A model generated the notes under the pieces. It was not told the origin of the DNA and did not search any database. It was given only the letters and a program-made list of their open reading frames with translations. Positions 33,445 to 42,098 of a stretch of 64,000 nt of DNA are shown one piece after another. The position numbers and the translations under genes are program-made. Numbering within the stretch: the stretch's first letter is position 1; every line of letters begins with the position of its first letter. The stretch is from Chryseobacterium sp. ERMR1:04 (lineage in GTDB: Bacteria > Bacteroidota > Bacteroidia > Flavobacteriales > Weeksellaceae): assembly GCF_001297705.1 (NCBI RefSeq), contig NZ_LIRF01000003.1:186001-250000 (forward strand), written 5' to 3'.

Positions 33445-33478
33445 CAAATTTAATTTTTTTGATTGAATTATTAGCAAA
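33445..33478 (-). promoter_or_regulatory. Complete Bacteroidetes promoter giving a nearly leaderless response regulator mRNA
   Basis: On the minus strand TTTG (33478-33475) and TAAATTTG (33452-33445) are 22 bp apart. The ATG at 33439 begins only 5 bases after the -7 box, so transcription should start at or next to the start codon. Confidence 0.6.
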
Positions 33479-33495
33479 AACTATACCTAAATATT

Positions 33496-34155
33496 CTATT
33501 TTGAATAATCTCTTCTTCCGAAAATTGCCGATCCAACGCGTACAGAATTGGCACCGCATTCAATGGCTATCGGGAAATCGTCACTCATTCCCATTGATAA
33601 TGTTTCTAGTTTTTTTAATTGATTTAATTCATCAAAAACTTTTTTCAAGATTAAAAATTCCTTTTTTACCTGATCTTCGTCATCTGTGAAAGTTGCCATT
33701 CCCATTAAACCGGTAATTTCGATATGGGGGAAATCGCCATTGATGTATTTTTTGAACAAATCTTCAGCCTCTGCAATTTCAAGTCCGAACTTGCTGTCTT
33801 CTTTAGCAATTTTCACCTGTAATAATACTTTGATGCTGCGGTTGTGTTTTCCTGCTTCTTTATTAATTTCTGCCAATAGTTTCTCAGAATCAACACTTTG
33901 AATAGTGTCAATAAATTCTGCAATATATTTTACTTTATTGGTCTGTAAATGCCCAATCAGATGCCATTCAATATCTTTTGGAAGCAGAGGATATTTCTCT
34001 AATAATTCCTGAACTTTATTTTCTCCAAAAACTTTTTGTCCCAACTCATAAACCTCCTGAATCGATGAAACAGGGTGGGTTTTGGAAACTGCAACCAACT
34101 GCACATTTTCTGGAAGCTGATTTTTTATTATATGATAGTTTTCTGTAATGCTCAT
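33496..34155 (-). CDS. YggS/PLPBP-family pyridoxal-phosphate homeostasis protein
   Basis: The 219-residue protein is a single-domain PLP-binding TIM barrel of the YggS/PROSC family, which buffers cellular pyridoxal phosphate. The PLP lysine lies in VQLVAVSKTHPVSSI (Lys25), followed by FGENKVQELLEKYP and IEWHLIGHLQTNKVKYIA, and the C-terminal phosphate-binding segment is MGMSDDFPIAIECGANSVRVGSAIFG (here cited in parts: MGMSDDF, GANSVRVGSAIFG). It lies 57 bp upstream of the response regulator start on the same strand, but that gene has its own promoter. Confidence 0.92.
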   Translation of the reverse strand: MSITENYHIIKNQLPENVQLVAVSKTHPVSSIQEVYELGQKVFGENKVQELLEKYPLLPKDIEWHLIGHLQTNKVKYIAEFIDTIQSVDSEKLLAEINKEAGKHNRSIKVLLQVKIAKEDSKFGLEIAEAEDLFKKYINGDFPHIEITGLMGMATFTDDEDQVKKEFLILKKVFDELNQLKKLETLSMGMSDDFPIAIECGANSVRVGSAIFGRRDYSK

Positions 34156-34267
34156 AATTGCAAATTTCTGAATTTTAAAAGCAAAAAACTAATGAATTTG
34201 CAAAATTTTAGTTGTGAATATTAAATCTGGTTCTCATTCCGTAGGATAAAAACTCCACATTATTTTT

Positions 34268-34348
34268 GTCATTCCGGAGGAATCTAACCAATATTTTTTA
34301 ATTACTAGATATAGATTCCACGCTCCACTACGTTTCGCTCTGAATGAC
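34268..34348. repeat. Intergenic element with inverted ends
   Basis: It begins GTCATTCCGGAGGAATCT and ends with an AGATTCC block and GAATGAC, so outer (GTCATTC/GAATGAC) and inner (GGAATCT/AGATTCC) arms pair. The motif CTACGTTTCGCTCTGAATGAC marks the right end (20-base core ACGTTTCGCTCTGAATGAC). Confidence 0.55.
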
Positions 34349-34366
34349 AACTAAATGCTAAAAAAA

Positions 34367-35221
34367 TTAATTCAAAATCTCGTTGATCTTCGGATAGGCA
34401 GATATTTTTCTAAATACAAACCTGTTGGTTTTTTGAAGTTTCTCAATAAAAAGATCTAGTTCATCAAGAGAATCCGAGTCGGTTAAATATTGGTCATGCG
34501 TAAGAAATACCAAGTGTCTTGATGTTTTTTCAAGGTCATTATAGAAAATACTATCTACTTTTTTCAACATTAGCTGATGATTTCCTTTCAACGCCATTTT
34601 ATTGGTTGGTTTCCATTCCAGATCCCAACCGATTACTTTATAGCCGGCTTTTTTCAGGCTGTTGGCGGCAAGAGTAGAGCTCTTGATATCGGTAGCAGTA
34701 ATATTGTTAAGTCTCCAGATATTTCTTCCGGGAGTTCTTGCAATTTTATCGGTTAGTTTTAAACTGTCTTTTGCAATGTCAAAATCACGGACTACAGCCT
34801 CAGGATTTTTATAGAAATCTGTATATTTATTGTGGGCGTGGGTATAACTATGATTAGCCAATTCCACTAAAGGATCTTTTTTTAGAAGCTCAATGCCATC
34901 TTTTTGCTTTTTACTTCCATAGGCATGTTGACCTACCAGAAAAGCGGTTGCGCATACGTTTCTTTTATTCAAAATTCTCAGAAGGTTCTCGGTTCCCTGA
35001 TTAGGACCATCATCGAAAGTAAGGTAAATAACTCTTTTATCTGAAGAAACATTTTCATCATCAATAGTAGGAGCTGCTTTTGCGACGGGATGGGCGTTAG
35101 AAATTATCTTTTCAGATTTTTTCTTGTCACAACTGTTAAATAAAATTGAAGTTGCACTCATCAATGCAATCATCCCAAGAAAAGTCTTGTTTTTAGACTT
35201 TTCCGCAAAAAGTTTTTTCAT
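34367..35221 (-). CDS. Polysaccharide deacetylase-family lipoprotein
   Basis: The 284-residue protein has an N-terminal hydrophobic segment ending in lipobox ILFNSC, so the mature protein is lipid-anchored. The NodB homology domain has motif 1 YLTFDDGPNQG (metal Asp), motif 2 LANHSYTHAH (two metal His) and motif 3 ARTPGRNIWR. Later motifs are IGWDLEW and LVFLTHDQYLTD. NodB-type enzymes remove acetyl groups from amino sugars of cell-wall or extracellular polysaccharides. It stands alone, flanked by an intergenic repeat on its 3' side. Peptidoglycan versus exopolysaccharide as substrate is not determined. Confidence 0.9.
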   Translation of the reverse strand: MKKLFAEKSKNKTFLGMIALMSATSILFNSCDKKKSEKIISNAHPVAKAAPTIDDENVSSDKRVIYLTFDDGPNQGTENLLRILNKRNVCATAFLVGQHAYGSKKQKDGIELLKKDPLVELANHSYTHAHNKYTDFYKNPEAVVRDFDIAKDSLKLTDKIARTPGRNIWRLNNITATDIKSSTLAANSLKKAGYKVIGWDLEWKPTNKMALKGNHQLMLKKVDSIFYNDLEKTSRHLVFLTHDQYLTDSDSLDELDLFIEKLQKTNRFVFRKISAYPKINEILN

Positions 35222-35526
35222 AAAAGTATTGGAAATTTGATTGTTAAAAATCGTTAAATTTTACGAATAAGTGTTAACAAATTATATGCCATATGTGCTT
35301 AAAATTTCACTTTTTAAGGATATTTTAATTTATTTGTTATTAGAGGATTCCATTTTCTAATTCTTTGTATTATTTTGTTTTTTTAGATAAAGATTTTATC
35401 ATTCATAATTAACAATAAAAGCCTTTAAGCGATATTGAATATACTAGTTTGAATTGTTTACATTATTAATTTGAAAAGACGCGAAGATTTAAAAATTTCA
35501 CACATTAAAAGAAGAGGAAGGATTTG
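35222..35526. other. Gene-free divergent region
   Basis: The 305 bp between divergent genes are AT-rich. Apart from a promoter box at the right end I see nothing supportable. Confidence 0.5.
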
Positions 35527-35534
35527 TATATTTG
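35527..35534 (+). promoter_or_regulatory. Bacteroidetes -7 box for the Crp-like gene
   Basis: TATATTTG matches TAnnTTTG, 27 bp before the ATG at 35562. Confidence 0.55.
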
Positions 35535-35561
35535 AAATAGCAGAAAATAGGAAATCCCCTG

Positions 35562-36131
35562 ATGAGTTTAGCACTAAGAAAACATTTAGAAGAATTGATA
35601 TCTCTCACAGACGAAGAGTTTGAACATATCCAATCTTTTTTCAAATTTAAAAAGCTTAAAAAACACCAATACTTAATTCAGGAAAATGAATTGGTGACCA
35701 CTATTTACTTTGTTACGAAAGGTTTGTTGAAAGCTTCTTTCATTGATAAAGAAGGCAAAGAACATATTATTCAGTTTGCGATGGAGAACTGGTGGATATC
35801 AGATTTTCAATCTTTTTACAATGGATTGCCCTCGGTTATCAATATAGACTGTTTGGAAGAGGTAGAATTATTTGGGATATCTAAAGAGAATTTAGAAAAA
35901 ATGTGCTCAGAAAACCATAAGATGGAACATTTCTTTAGAGTTAAAAATAGTTTTGGCTATGTGGCTTTACAACAGAGAATTTTATCTCTGCTTACCACCA
36001 ATGCAAAAGAACGATTTGAGCAGTTTTCTCATCAGTATCCTCAATTGATTCAAAGAATTCCCAAAGCGGTAATCGCATCTTATCTAGGGGTTTCAAGAGA
36101 GACGTTGAGTAGGATTTCAAATAAACTGTGA
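35562..36131 (+). CDS. Crp/Fnr-type transcriptional regulator
   Basis: The 189-residue protein has an N-terminal cNMP-binding beta-roll (KHQYLIQENELVTTIYFVTK, LKASFIDKEGKEHIIQFAM; residues of about 30-110) and a C-terminal helix-turn-helix, AVIASYLGVSRETLSRISNK. The WWISDF segment after the beta-roll is typical of small flavobacterial Crp-like regulators without known cyclic nucleotide dependence. It is followed 89 bp later by a DJ-1/PfpI-family gene on the same strand, and an inverted repeat (CATCAC-N9-GTGATG) lies between them as a candidate operator. Confidence 0.87.
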   Translation: MSLALRKHLEELISLTDEEFEHIQSFFKFKKLKKHQYLIQENELVTTIYFVTKGLLKASFIDKEGKEHIIQFAMENWWISDFQSFYNGLPSVINIDCLEEVELFGISKENLEKMCSENHKMEHFFRVKNSFGYVALQQRILSLLTTNAKERFEQFSHQYPQLIQRIPKAVIASYLGVSRETLSRISNKL

Positions 36132-36135
36132 CATT

Positions 36136-36156
36136 CATCACACGAAATAAGTGATG
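36136..36156. promoter_or_regulatory. Inverted repeat before the DJ-1/PfpI-like gene
   Basis: CATCAC-N9-GTGATG is a 21-bp dyad of the size bound by Crp-type dimers, between the regulator and the enzyme gene. Confidence 0.4.
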
Positions 36157-36220
36157 TAAGTCCTGTTTTCAAAAGACAAATAAGGCCAACTTTGTATTAT
36201 TAATTATTAAAAATAACAAA

Positions 36221-36898
36221 ATGAACAAGAAAGTTTTATTCGTGCTTACGAGCCACGACACATTAGGAGATACAGGTTTGAAAACCGGATTTTGGACAGA
36301 AGAATTAGCTGCTCCATATTATGCTTTATCAGATAAAGGAGTAGACATCACGATTGCGTCTCCAAAGGGTGGTTTTCCGCCTATCGATCCTAAAAGCGAA
36401 GATCCTTCATCTCAAACAGATGCTACCCGCAGAATGGATAAAGATGCTGTTTTAATGAGTAAATTAAAAAATACAATTCCATTATCTGAGGTGAAAAGTG
36501 AAGATTTTGATGCGGTATTTTATCCTGGAGGTCATGGCCCTTTATGGGATTTGGCTGAAGATAAAGTATCTCAACAGCTAATTGTTGATTTTTATACAAG
36601 CGATAAGCCTGTAGGATTTGTATGTCATGCTCCCGGAGTGTTGAAAGACGTAAAAATAAACGGGGAATATTTGGTTAACGGTAAAAATGTTACCGGATTT
36701 ACCAATACGGAAGAAGATGCGGTGCAACTTACAGATATAGTTCCTTTTTTAGTAGAAGATATGCTGAAAAAGAATGGCGGGATTTACAGTAAAATAGAAG
36801 ATTGGAATCCTTATGCGGTGGTAGATGGAACATTAGTAACAGGCCAAAATCCTGCTTCTTCTGAAAAAGTTGCTGAAGAATTATTGAAGCTTTTATAA
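36221..36898 (+). CDS. DJ-1/PfpI-superfamily protein, class I glutamine amidotransferase-like (Hsp31-type)
   Basis: The 225-residue protein has the DJ-1/PfpI fold. The nucleophile elbow is GFVCHAPGVL (Cys about 133) with an acidic partner in FWTEELAAPYY (Glu about 26), and FYPGGHGPLWDLAED carries the family's Gly-Gly-His segment. The insert TIASPKGGFPPIDPKSEDP matches Hsp31/glyoxalase III-like members that detoxify methylglyoxal or act as chaperones. The context, directly behind a Crp-like regulator with a dyad between them, suggests stress-inducible expression. The precise activity is not determined by sequence. Confidence 0.87.
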   Translation: MNKKVLFVLTSHDTLGDTGLKTGFWTEELAAPYYALSDKGVDITIASPKGGFPPIDPKSEDPSSQTDATRRMDKDAVLMSKLKNTIPLSEVKSEDFDAVFYPGGHGPLWDLAEDKVSQQLIVDFYTSDKPVGFVCHAPGVLKDVKINGEYLVNGKNVTGFTNTEEDAVQLTDIVPFLVEDMLKKNGGIYSKIEDWNPYAVVDGTLVTGQNPASSEKVAEELLKLL

Positions 36899-36928
36899 GG
36901 AAGATATTCAAAACGATTTAATACAAAT

Positions 36929-36966
36929 AATTCCCCGAGAAGATGATCTTGGGGAATTATTGTTTT
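36929..36966. terminator. Terminator between convergent genes
   Basis: AATTCCCCGAGA pairs with TCTTGGGGAATT, followed on the plus strand by a T-rich run. Confidence 0.75.
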
Positions 36967-37023
36967 TTATGGGTCTCAGAAATAGTTAACACGATATGCT
37001 TTAGTGTTAAATTTCATCGTGAT

Positions 37024-37752
37024 TTATTCCAGAATTTTCTTCAAATACAACGAATTATGAATTGCAGCAGTTCCCCAAGTGTTATTAAAAAATACAAATA
37101 TTGTATGTTTTGATTTCTTAATTTTTTCAGCTAAATCATTAAGGAATTCCTCTGAATATTCAGATTTGTAAAGGATAGGTTTTCCGTGAAGTCTGTAGTA
37201 TAAAACTTCAGGATGATTAATAATAACATCTTCTGGTAAATTCCCAGGAAAGCTCACTCCGGAAAAAACGATGTTTTTTTCTTTTAACATATCAAAAATC
37301 TCATTTGTCCACCAAGATTCATGACGAAATTCTATGACGTTTACAAAGTTAGAATCAATGGTGTTTAAAATTAAATTAATGTTTTCCTTAGTATTTTTAA
37401 AGGAAGGTGGAAATTGATACAAAAATCCGGCAAGTTTTCCCTTTACATTGGTTTGGATGTGACTGCAAAATTCTGAAATTTCGGCTTTACAATCTTTCAA
37501 TCGCTTTTCATGAGAAATTGTTTTTGGAATTTTAATGAAAAATTTAAAATCATCCGGAGTTTCATCAAACCATTTTATAAGTGTTTTTGCAGTTGGTTTT
37601 CTATAGAACGTAGAATTGATCTCAACAGTAGTAAAGGTCTGGGAATATAGCGTAAGAAAGTCTTTGTTTTTGGCGTCTTCAGGATATAAAGATCCCTTCC
37701 AATCTGTATTGTAAAACCCTGAACAGCCGATATAAAGATTTTCTTTTTTCAT
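37024..37752 (-). CDS. DUF72 (YecE-family) protein
   Basis: The 242-residue cytosolic protein has the DUF72 TIM-barrel pattern: YIGCSGFYNTDWKGSLYP at the N-terminus, then TVEINSTFYRKPTAKTLIKW, the segment FFIKIPKTISHEKRLKD, and FVNVIEFRHESWW. The C-terminal FVFFNNTWGTAAIHNSLYL also matches. The family is widespread and of unknown biochemical function. The gene is monocistronic, with an inverted-arm repeat between it and the copper ATPase upstream region. Confidence 0.9.
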   Translation of the reverse strand: MKKENLYIGCSGFYNTDWKGSLYPEDAKNKDFLTLYSQTFTTVEINSTFYRKPTAKTLIKWFDETPDDFKFFIKIPKTISHEKRLKDCKAEISEFCSHIQTNVKGKLAGFLYQFPPSFKNTKENINLILNTIDSNFVNVIEFRHESWWTNEIFDMLKEKNIVFSGVSFPGNLPEDVIINHPEVLYYRLHGKPILYKSEYSEEFLNDLAEKIKKSKHTIFVFFNNTWGTAAIHNSLYLKKILE

Positions 37753-37774
37753 ATTTAATAAGAGTATTTTTTTT

Positions 37775-37857
37775 CTCTCGCAGATTTAGCAGATTACGCT
37801 GATCTTTTTATTATGCTTAAAAAATTAAGACACAATCATCTGCCAAATCTGTGAGAG
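37775..37857. repeat. Intergenic element with long inverted arms
   Basis: CTCTCGCAGATTTAGCAGAT pairs imperfectly with ATCTGCCAAATCTGTGAGAG, with a 43-bp loop. The same vocabulary (ATCATCTGC, AAATCTGTG, AGCGAGAG) occurs in the tandem element at 10937-11197. Confidence 0.65.
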
Positions 37858-37862
37858 ATCAT

Positions 37863-40709
37863 TTATTTAATATTCAAATCAACTGAATTCAATCGTAATG
37901 AATTTAAAATTACCGATAATGAACTGAAACTCATTGCCGCCGCTGCAATCATTGGAGATAATAGAATTCCAAAAAACGGATATAATAACCCTGCCGCAAT
38001 CGGAACACCCAACACATTATAGATGAAAGCAAAGAATAGATTTTCTTTGATGTTTTTCAATAGTTTCTCGCTTAATAATTTAGCTTGGGCTACACCCAAA
38101 AGATCTCCTTTTAACAACGTGATTTCAGAGCTTTCAATGGCTACATCTGTTCCGGTTCCCATGGCGATCCCGATATTGGCTTGCGCTAAAGCAGGGGAGT
38201 CGTTGATGCCATCGCCTGTCATGGCTACGATTTTGCCCTCTTTTTGAAGTCTTTTTACTTCATTTAATTTATCTTCAGGAAGACAGTTGGCTTTAAAATG
38301 TTTGATTCCCAATTCATTGGCAACTGCTTTTGCAGTGTGTTCGTTATCACCTGTCATCATCATAACATCAATCCCTTCACTGATTAATTGATGAACCGCT
38401 TTTTTGGAACTCTCTTTAATTTTATCCGTAAAACTAATGAAACCTAATACGGAATTACCTTCAGCAACATAAGAAATTGTATGCGCTTTTGATTGAACTT
38501 TAACCGCTTTTTGTTTCAGATTTTCTGGAATTGAAATTTGATTGGAGGTTAACAGTGTTTCATTTCCTAAATAAACGGTCTTTCCATTGATGTTTCCTTT
38601 TACTCCTTTTCCTGAAATATTTTCGAATTGTTGTACTTTTTCAGCCGAAATATTTTGTTCTTTTGCTTTTTTGATGACTGCATTCGAAAGAGGATGTTCT
38701 GAATTCTGATTCAATGAAAAAGCCAATTGTAAAAGCTGATTTTTATCTTCGTTATTCACTGTCTCAATATATTCTACAGAAGGTTTTCCTTCCGTTAAAG
38801 TCCCTGTTTTATCCGTAATTAAAACGTTTACTTTATTCATATGTTCAAGCGCTTCGGCGTTTTTAATTAAAATACCATTTTTAGCACCTTTTCCAATACC
38901 TACCATTAAAGACATCGGCGTTGCGAGACCTAAAGCACACGGACAGGCCACAATTAAAACAGCCACGGCATTTACAAAAGCAAATAGGGTCTTTTTTCCT
39001 TCCGGACCGAAAAATTGCCACAAAATGAACGTAAGAACAGCGATCAGAATAACAGCTGGAACAAATACTTTAGCTACTTTATCGGTCAATTTCTGAATCG
39101 GGGCTTTGCTTCGGCTTGCATCATTCACCATTTTAATGATCTGTGAAAGTAAGGTTTCATCACCCACTTTTTCAGCTTTCATGATGAAAACCTGATTTCC
39201 GTTAATCGTTCCGGAAGATACTCTGTCATTGATCGTTTTCTCAACAGGAATAGGCTCTCCCGTAATCATACTTTCGTCCACAATAGAGTTTCCTTCGGTA
39301 ATTTTTCCGTCAACAGGAATTTTTTCACCCGGTTTCACTTTTAATAAATCTCCGATCTTAACTTGAGAAAGCAATACCTTTTTATCTTCACCATTTACCA
39401 TCAAATTGGCTTCATCAGGAGAAAGGCTCATTAATTCCCGTATGGCATTTCCTGTTTTTTTATGGGCAGCAGCTTCCATTAACTGTCCTAAAATAACAAG
39501 CGTTAAAATAACGGTAACCGCTTCAAAATATAACGGAATTTCATGATTGTGACCTCGGATTTCATGGGGCATAATATCAGGAAACACTAAAGCTACCATA
39601 CTGAAAATAAATGCTGCGGCAACCCCCAAAACAATTAAGCTAAACATATTTAAATTCCATGTTTTGAATGAGATCCAACCTCTTTTCATTAAAAACCAAC
39701 CTGAATAAAACAGGACAGGAAGCGTTAAAATTAATTCAATAATACCTTGGATCTGATGAGAAAAAGGGAAATTAATAAACATTCCACCCATCGAAAGAAT
39801 GAAAACAGGAATGGTAAAACCCAGAGAAATAATGAATTTACGTTTTAAAATATTGTAAGTCTCGTCCTCTTCTTCATCTCCACTGTCGGGCATTCTTACC
39901 AGATCCATTCCGCAGATCGGGCAATCCCCAGGTTCATCATGAATTACTTTAGGATGCATAGGGCAGGTGTATTTTGCGACCTTTTTTTCGGGATATTTTA
40001 CTAAATCCATTCCACAAACAGGACATCCAACGTTACTGTCGTAAACTTTATCATCCTCACAATACATGGGACAGAAATATTTCCCTGCCATTTCATCTGT
40101 CACTTTTGGAGCTTCATGATGGTGGCTGTGGCTGTGGGAATGAGCATGTGTATGCGAGGCTGAATTTTTAACTAAATCTTCTGTAATCTCCTCCAAATGC
40201 ATATGACAAACGGGGCAATCGCCTTTTTCATCATACACTTTATCGCTTTCGCAGAACATCGGGCAATAGTATTTTCCAATATTGTCTTTGAAGTTTTCAG
40301 GTAAATGGGATGAAGAATAAGTGGGCTTATGATTGGGATCTTTGGCTAGTTTTTCCTCGATGGGAACAAGGTACATATTGCAGTCAGGGCATCTTTGTCC
40401 TTGCTTGAAATATACTTTATCGCCTTCACATTCCATGGGGCAGTAATATACCGAAGATGGGGAAACTCGATCTTGAGGCTTTACAAAGGCTTTGTCAGGG
40501 TTGTTTGGATCTTCTAATTTATAATTTCCAGCTTCTTCCAGCGCTGTATTTAAAACAGAAAGTTGGATTTCTTTATCGGAGGTAATTGTTGCTGTATTGT
40601 TTTCCAAATTGATGTCAGCTTTTATATTTTCAAGGCTATTCAGCTTTTCTGATATTTTTTTCTGACAACCGGAACACGTCATTCCGAGTATTTTATATTG
40701 TTGTTCCAT
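37863..40709 (-). CDS. copA: Heavy-metal P-type ATPase, copper/silver type, with HMA and four HMBD modules
   Basis: This 948-residue inner-membrane P1B pump has an HMA domain with GMTCSGC (residues 9-15), then four tandem heavy-metal-binding (YHS-like) modules with paired CPM and CPxC motifs: 88-116 (YYCPMEC, RCPDCNM), 147-173, 211-238 and 247-272. A His-rich stretch ([13 protein letters not shown]) lies at 186-198. The pump core has eight helices, the A-domain TGEPIPVEK, the metal site CPC (589-591), phosphorylation motif DKTGTLTEG (Asp633) and [22 protein letters not shown] and CPC are of the Cu+/Ag+ type. It lies downstream of an AraC-type regulator carrying its own HMA-like domain, which probably controls it. 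Single-HMBD pumps are common; four is many. Confidence 0.94.
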   Translation of the reverse strand: MEQQYKILGMTCSGCQKKISEKLNSLENIKADINLENNTATITSDKEIQLSVLNTALEEAGNYKLEDPNNPDKAFVKPQDRVSPSSVYYCPMECEGDKVYFKQGQRCPDCNMYLVPIEEKLAKDPNHKPTYSSSHLPENFKDNIGKYYCPMFCESDKVYDEKGDCPVCHMHLEEITEDLVKNSASHTHAHSHSHSHHHEAPKVTDEMAGKYFCPMYCEDDKVYDSNVGCPVCGMDLVKYPEKKVAKYTCPMHPKVIHDEPGDCPICGMDLVRMPDSGDEEEDETYNILKRKFIISLGFTIPVFILSMGGMFINFPFSHQIQGIIELILTLPVLFYSGWFLMKRGWISFKTWNLNMFSLIVLGVAAAFIFSMVALVFPDIMPHEIRGHNHEIPLYFEAVTVILTLVILGQLMEAAAHKKTGNAIRELMSLSPDEANLMVNGEDKKVLLSQVKIGDLLKVKPGEKIPVDGKITEGNSIVDESMITGEPIPVEKTINDRVSSGTINGNQVFIMKAEKVGDETLLSQIIKMVNDASRSKAPIQKLTDKVAKVFVPAVILIAVLTFILWQFFGPEGKKTLFAFVNAVAVLIVACPCALGLATPMSLMVGIGKGAKNGILIKNAEALEHMNKVNVLITDKTGTLTEGKPSVEYIETVNNEDKNQLLQLAFSLNQNSEHPLSNAVIKKAKEQNISAEKVQQFENISGKGVKGNINGKTVYLGNETLLTSNQISIPENLKQKAVKVQSKAHTISYVAEGNSVLGFISFTDKIKESSKKAVHQLISEGIDVMMMTGDNEHTAKAVANELGIKHFKANCLPEDKLNEVKRLQKEGKIVAMTGDGINDSPALAQANIGIAMGTGTDVAIESSEITLLKGDLLGVAQAKLLSEKLLKNIKENLFFAFIYNVLGVPIAAGLLYPFFGILLSPMIAAAAMSFSSLSVILNSLRLNSVDLNIK

Positions 40710-40883
40710 GATCCTAAATTTATACTACAAATTTCCAAAATGAAAGTGAAAGCTTGTTATAAATTTAAGGATAATAGTTATAGAATTAGGTTGGGCTTTT
40801 GGGTTGTAGAGTTCGAGGGTTTGAGAGTTTGAGCGTGGGGGAGTTTGAGAGTAGGAGTATGTGGATGTTTTATTTTGTATTTT
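40710..40883. other. Spacer between copA and the tandem repeat array
   Basis: It contains a G-rich stretch (about 40800-40862) with GAGTTTGAGAGTAGGAGTAT, which is partly complementary to the following TACTCTAA array. No gene is seen. Any copA promoter must lie here or upstream in the operon. Confidence 0.4.
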
Positions 40884-41011
40884 TACTCTAATACTCTAAT
40901 ACTCTAATACTCTAATACTCTAATACTCTAATACTCTAATACTCTAATACTCTAATACTCTAATACTCTAATACTCTAATACTCTAATACTCTAATACTC
41001 TAATACTCTCA
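40884..41011. repeat. 8-bp tandem repeat array, unit TACTCTAA
   Basis: Fifteen perfect copies at 40884-41003 are followed by one changed copy, TACTCTCA, which overlaps the stop codon of the AraC-type gene. Uninterrupted perfect units indicate recent slippage expansion. Confidence 0.95.
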
Positions 41012-41569
41012 AACACAATCAAGCGGTTTCCTGTTGTGAACCTTCAGTTTTTTAAACTCAGTAGGAGTAAAGCCTGTGCTGTTGCGGAATTGTGAAGATA
41101 AATGCTGAACGCTTTTATACCCTAACTTTCCTGCAATTTCTGTTAAAGTACATTCATTATAAAGAAGCAGTTCTTTAACCTTTTCAATTTTTTGAAGGAT
41201 GAAAAACTGTTCCAGTGTAATATTTTCATTTTGGGAAAAAGCTTTAGAAAGCGAGCTGTAATCTTTATGTAATTTTGAGCTAAGAAACTCTGAAACTAAG
41301 AAGTTTTCATCAATATCGAGTTCACTGATCTTTTCGATAATCAGCGTTTTAATTTTATCAATAAGTTGGTGTGCAGAGTCTTTTATCCTTTCAAAACCGG
41401 TTAGTTCTAATTTTTTTTCAAGTAAATCCAGCATATCGGCTGAAACTTCAGATTCAGTTTCAACTTCGCCAAGGTTTATGGATTTGATTTTGACATCAGC
41501 ATCATTAAAAATATTTTCAACGGCAGAAATACATCTGCCGCAAACCATATTTTTTATAAAAATTTTCAT
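41009..41569 (-). CDS. AraC-type regulator with N-terminal HMA-like metal-binding domain
   Basis: The 186-residue protein begins MKIFIKNMVCGRCISAVENI, an HMA-like domain with a CxxC metal site (Cys10, Cys13) covering residues 1-65. It is followed by an AraC/XylS helix-turn-helix domain (about 100-180) with ITLEQFFILQKIEKVKELLL, then LTEIAGKLGYKSVQHLSSQF and RNSTGFTPTEFKKLK. The fusion lets the regulator bind metal directly, presumably Cu+ or Ag+, and control copA downstream. Its start overlaps the thioesterase stop in ATGA. Its own stop is embedded in the last unit of the tandem repeat. Metal sensing is inference from the CxxC and context. Confidence 0.88.
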   Translation of the reverse strand: MKIFIKNMVCGRCISAVENIFNDADVKIKSINLGEVETESEVSADMLDLLEKKLELTGFERIKDSAHQLIDKIKTLIIEKISELDIDENFLVSEFLSSKLHKDYSSLSKAFSQNENITLEQFFILQKIEKVKELLLYNECTLTEIAGKLGYKSVQHLSSQFRNSTGFTPTEFKKLKVHNRKPLDCV

Positions 41570-41961
41570 AATTGACTGTTTAATCTGTCTTTCACAAATT
41601 CAACCTTGGTTTTACCGTGTGGCAAAGGGTTTCCGTCTTCACCAAGATTTACCATTACGATTTTATCTACGGTGATAATGGTTTGATGGGTCATTTTATT
41701 TCTTACATCACATTGTAGCGTAATTGACGAAGAACCGAATGATGAAACTTCAATCCCAATTTCAATGATATCTCCCTGCTTAGCAGAACTTACGAAATTG
41801 ATCTCAGAAATAAATTTGGTAACTACTTTTGTGTTTTCTAATTGAATAATGGCGTAAAGTGCTGCTTCTTCATCAATCCATTGCAATAGTCTTCCTCCAA
41901 AAAGTGAATGATTAGGATTAAGATCTTCTGGTTTTACCCATTTTCTAGTATGGTAATTCAT
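41566..41961 (-). CDS. Hotdog-fold acyl-CoA thioesterase (YciA-like)
   Basis: The 131-residue protein matches the hotdog acyl-CoA thioesterase family: PNHSLFGGRLLQWIDEEAAL has the conserved Asn-x-x-Gly-Gly and catalytic Asp-Glu, and VTKFISEINFVSSAKQGDII is the second family block. Such enzymes hydrolyse acyl-CoAs. It starts the operon with a full-consensus promoter. The stop codon overlaps the start of the metal-sensing regulator, so the two are translationally coupled. Why a thioesterase heads a metal-resistance operon is unknown; the coupling may simply be inherited. Confidence 0.87.
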   Translation of the reverse strand: MNYHTRKWVKPEDLNPNHSLFGGRLLQWIDEEAALYAIIQLENTKVVTKFISEINFVSSAKQGDIIEIGIEVSSFGSSSITLQCDVRNKMTHQTIITVDKIVMVNLGEDGNPLPHGKTKVEFVKDRLNSQL

Positions 41962-41980
41962 ATTTCATTTATTTGTGCTG

Positions 41981-42012
41981 CAAATTTAGCGTTAAAAACT
42001 GGCTTTATCAAA
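41981..42012 (-). promoter_or_regulatory. Complete Bacteroidetes promoter of the thioesterase-regulator operon
   Basis: On the minus strand TTTG (42012-42009) and TAAATTTG (41988-41981) are separated by 20 bp. The ATG at 41961 follows 19 bp later. Confidence 0.7.
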
Positions 42013-42098
42013 GGAATGGTATTTAGTTATTAAAAGAGAATTATTTATTTTCTCAATCATTTTATATTGAATGGATGTGATAAATTATCCTTACTATT

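Noticed and set aside
40884..41011. Possible CRISPR array
   Set aside because: Units are 8 bp and contiguous without spacers; this is a simple tandem repeat.
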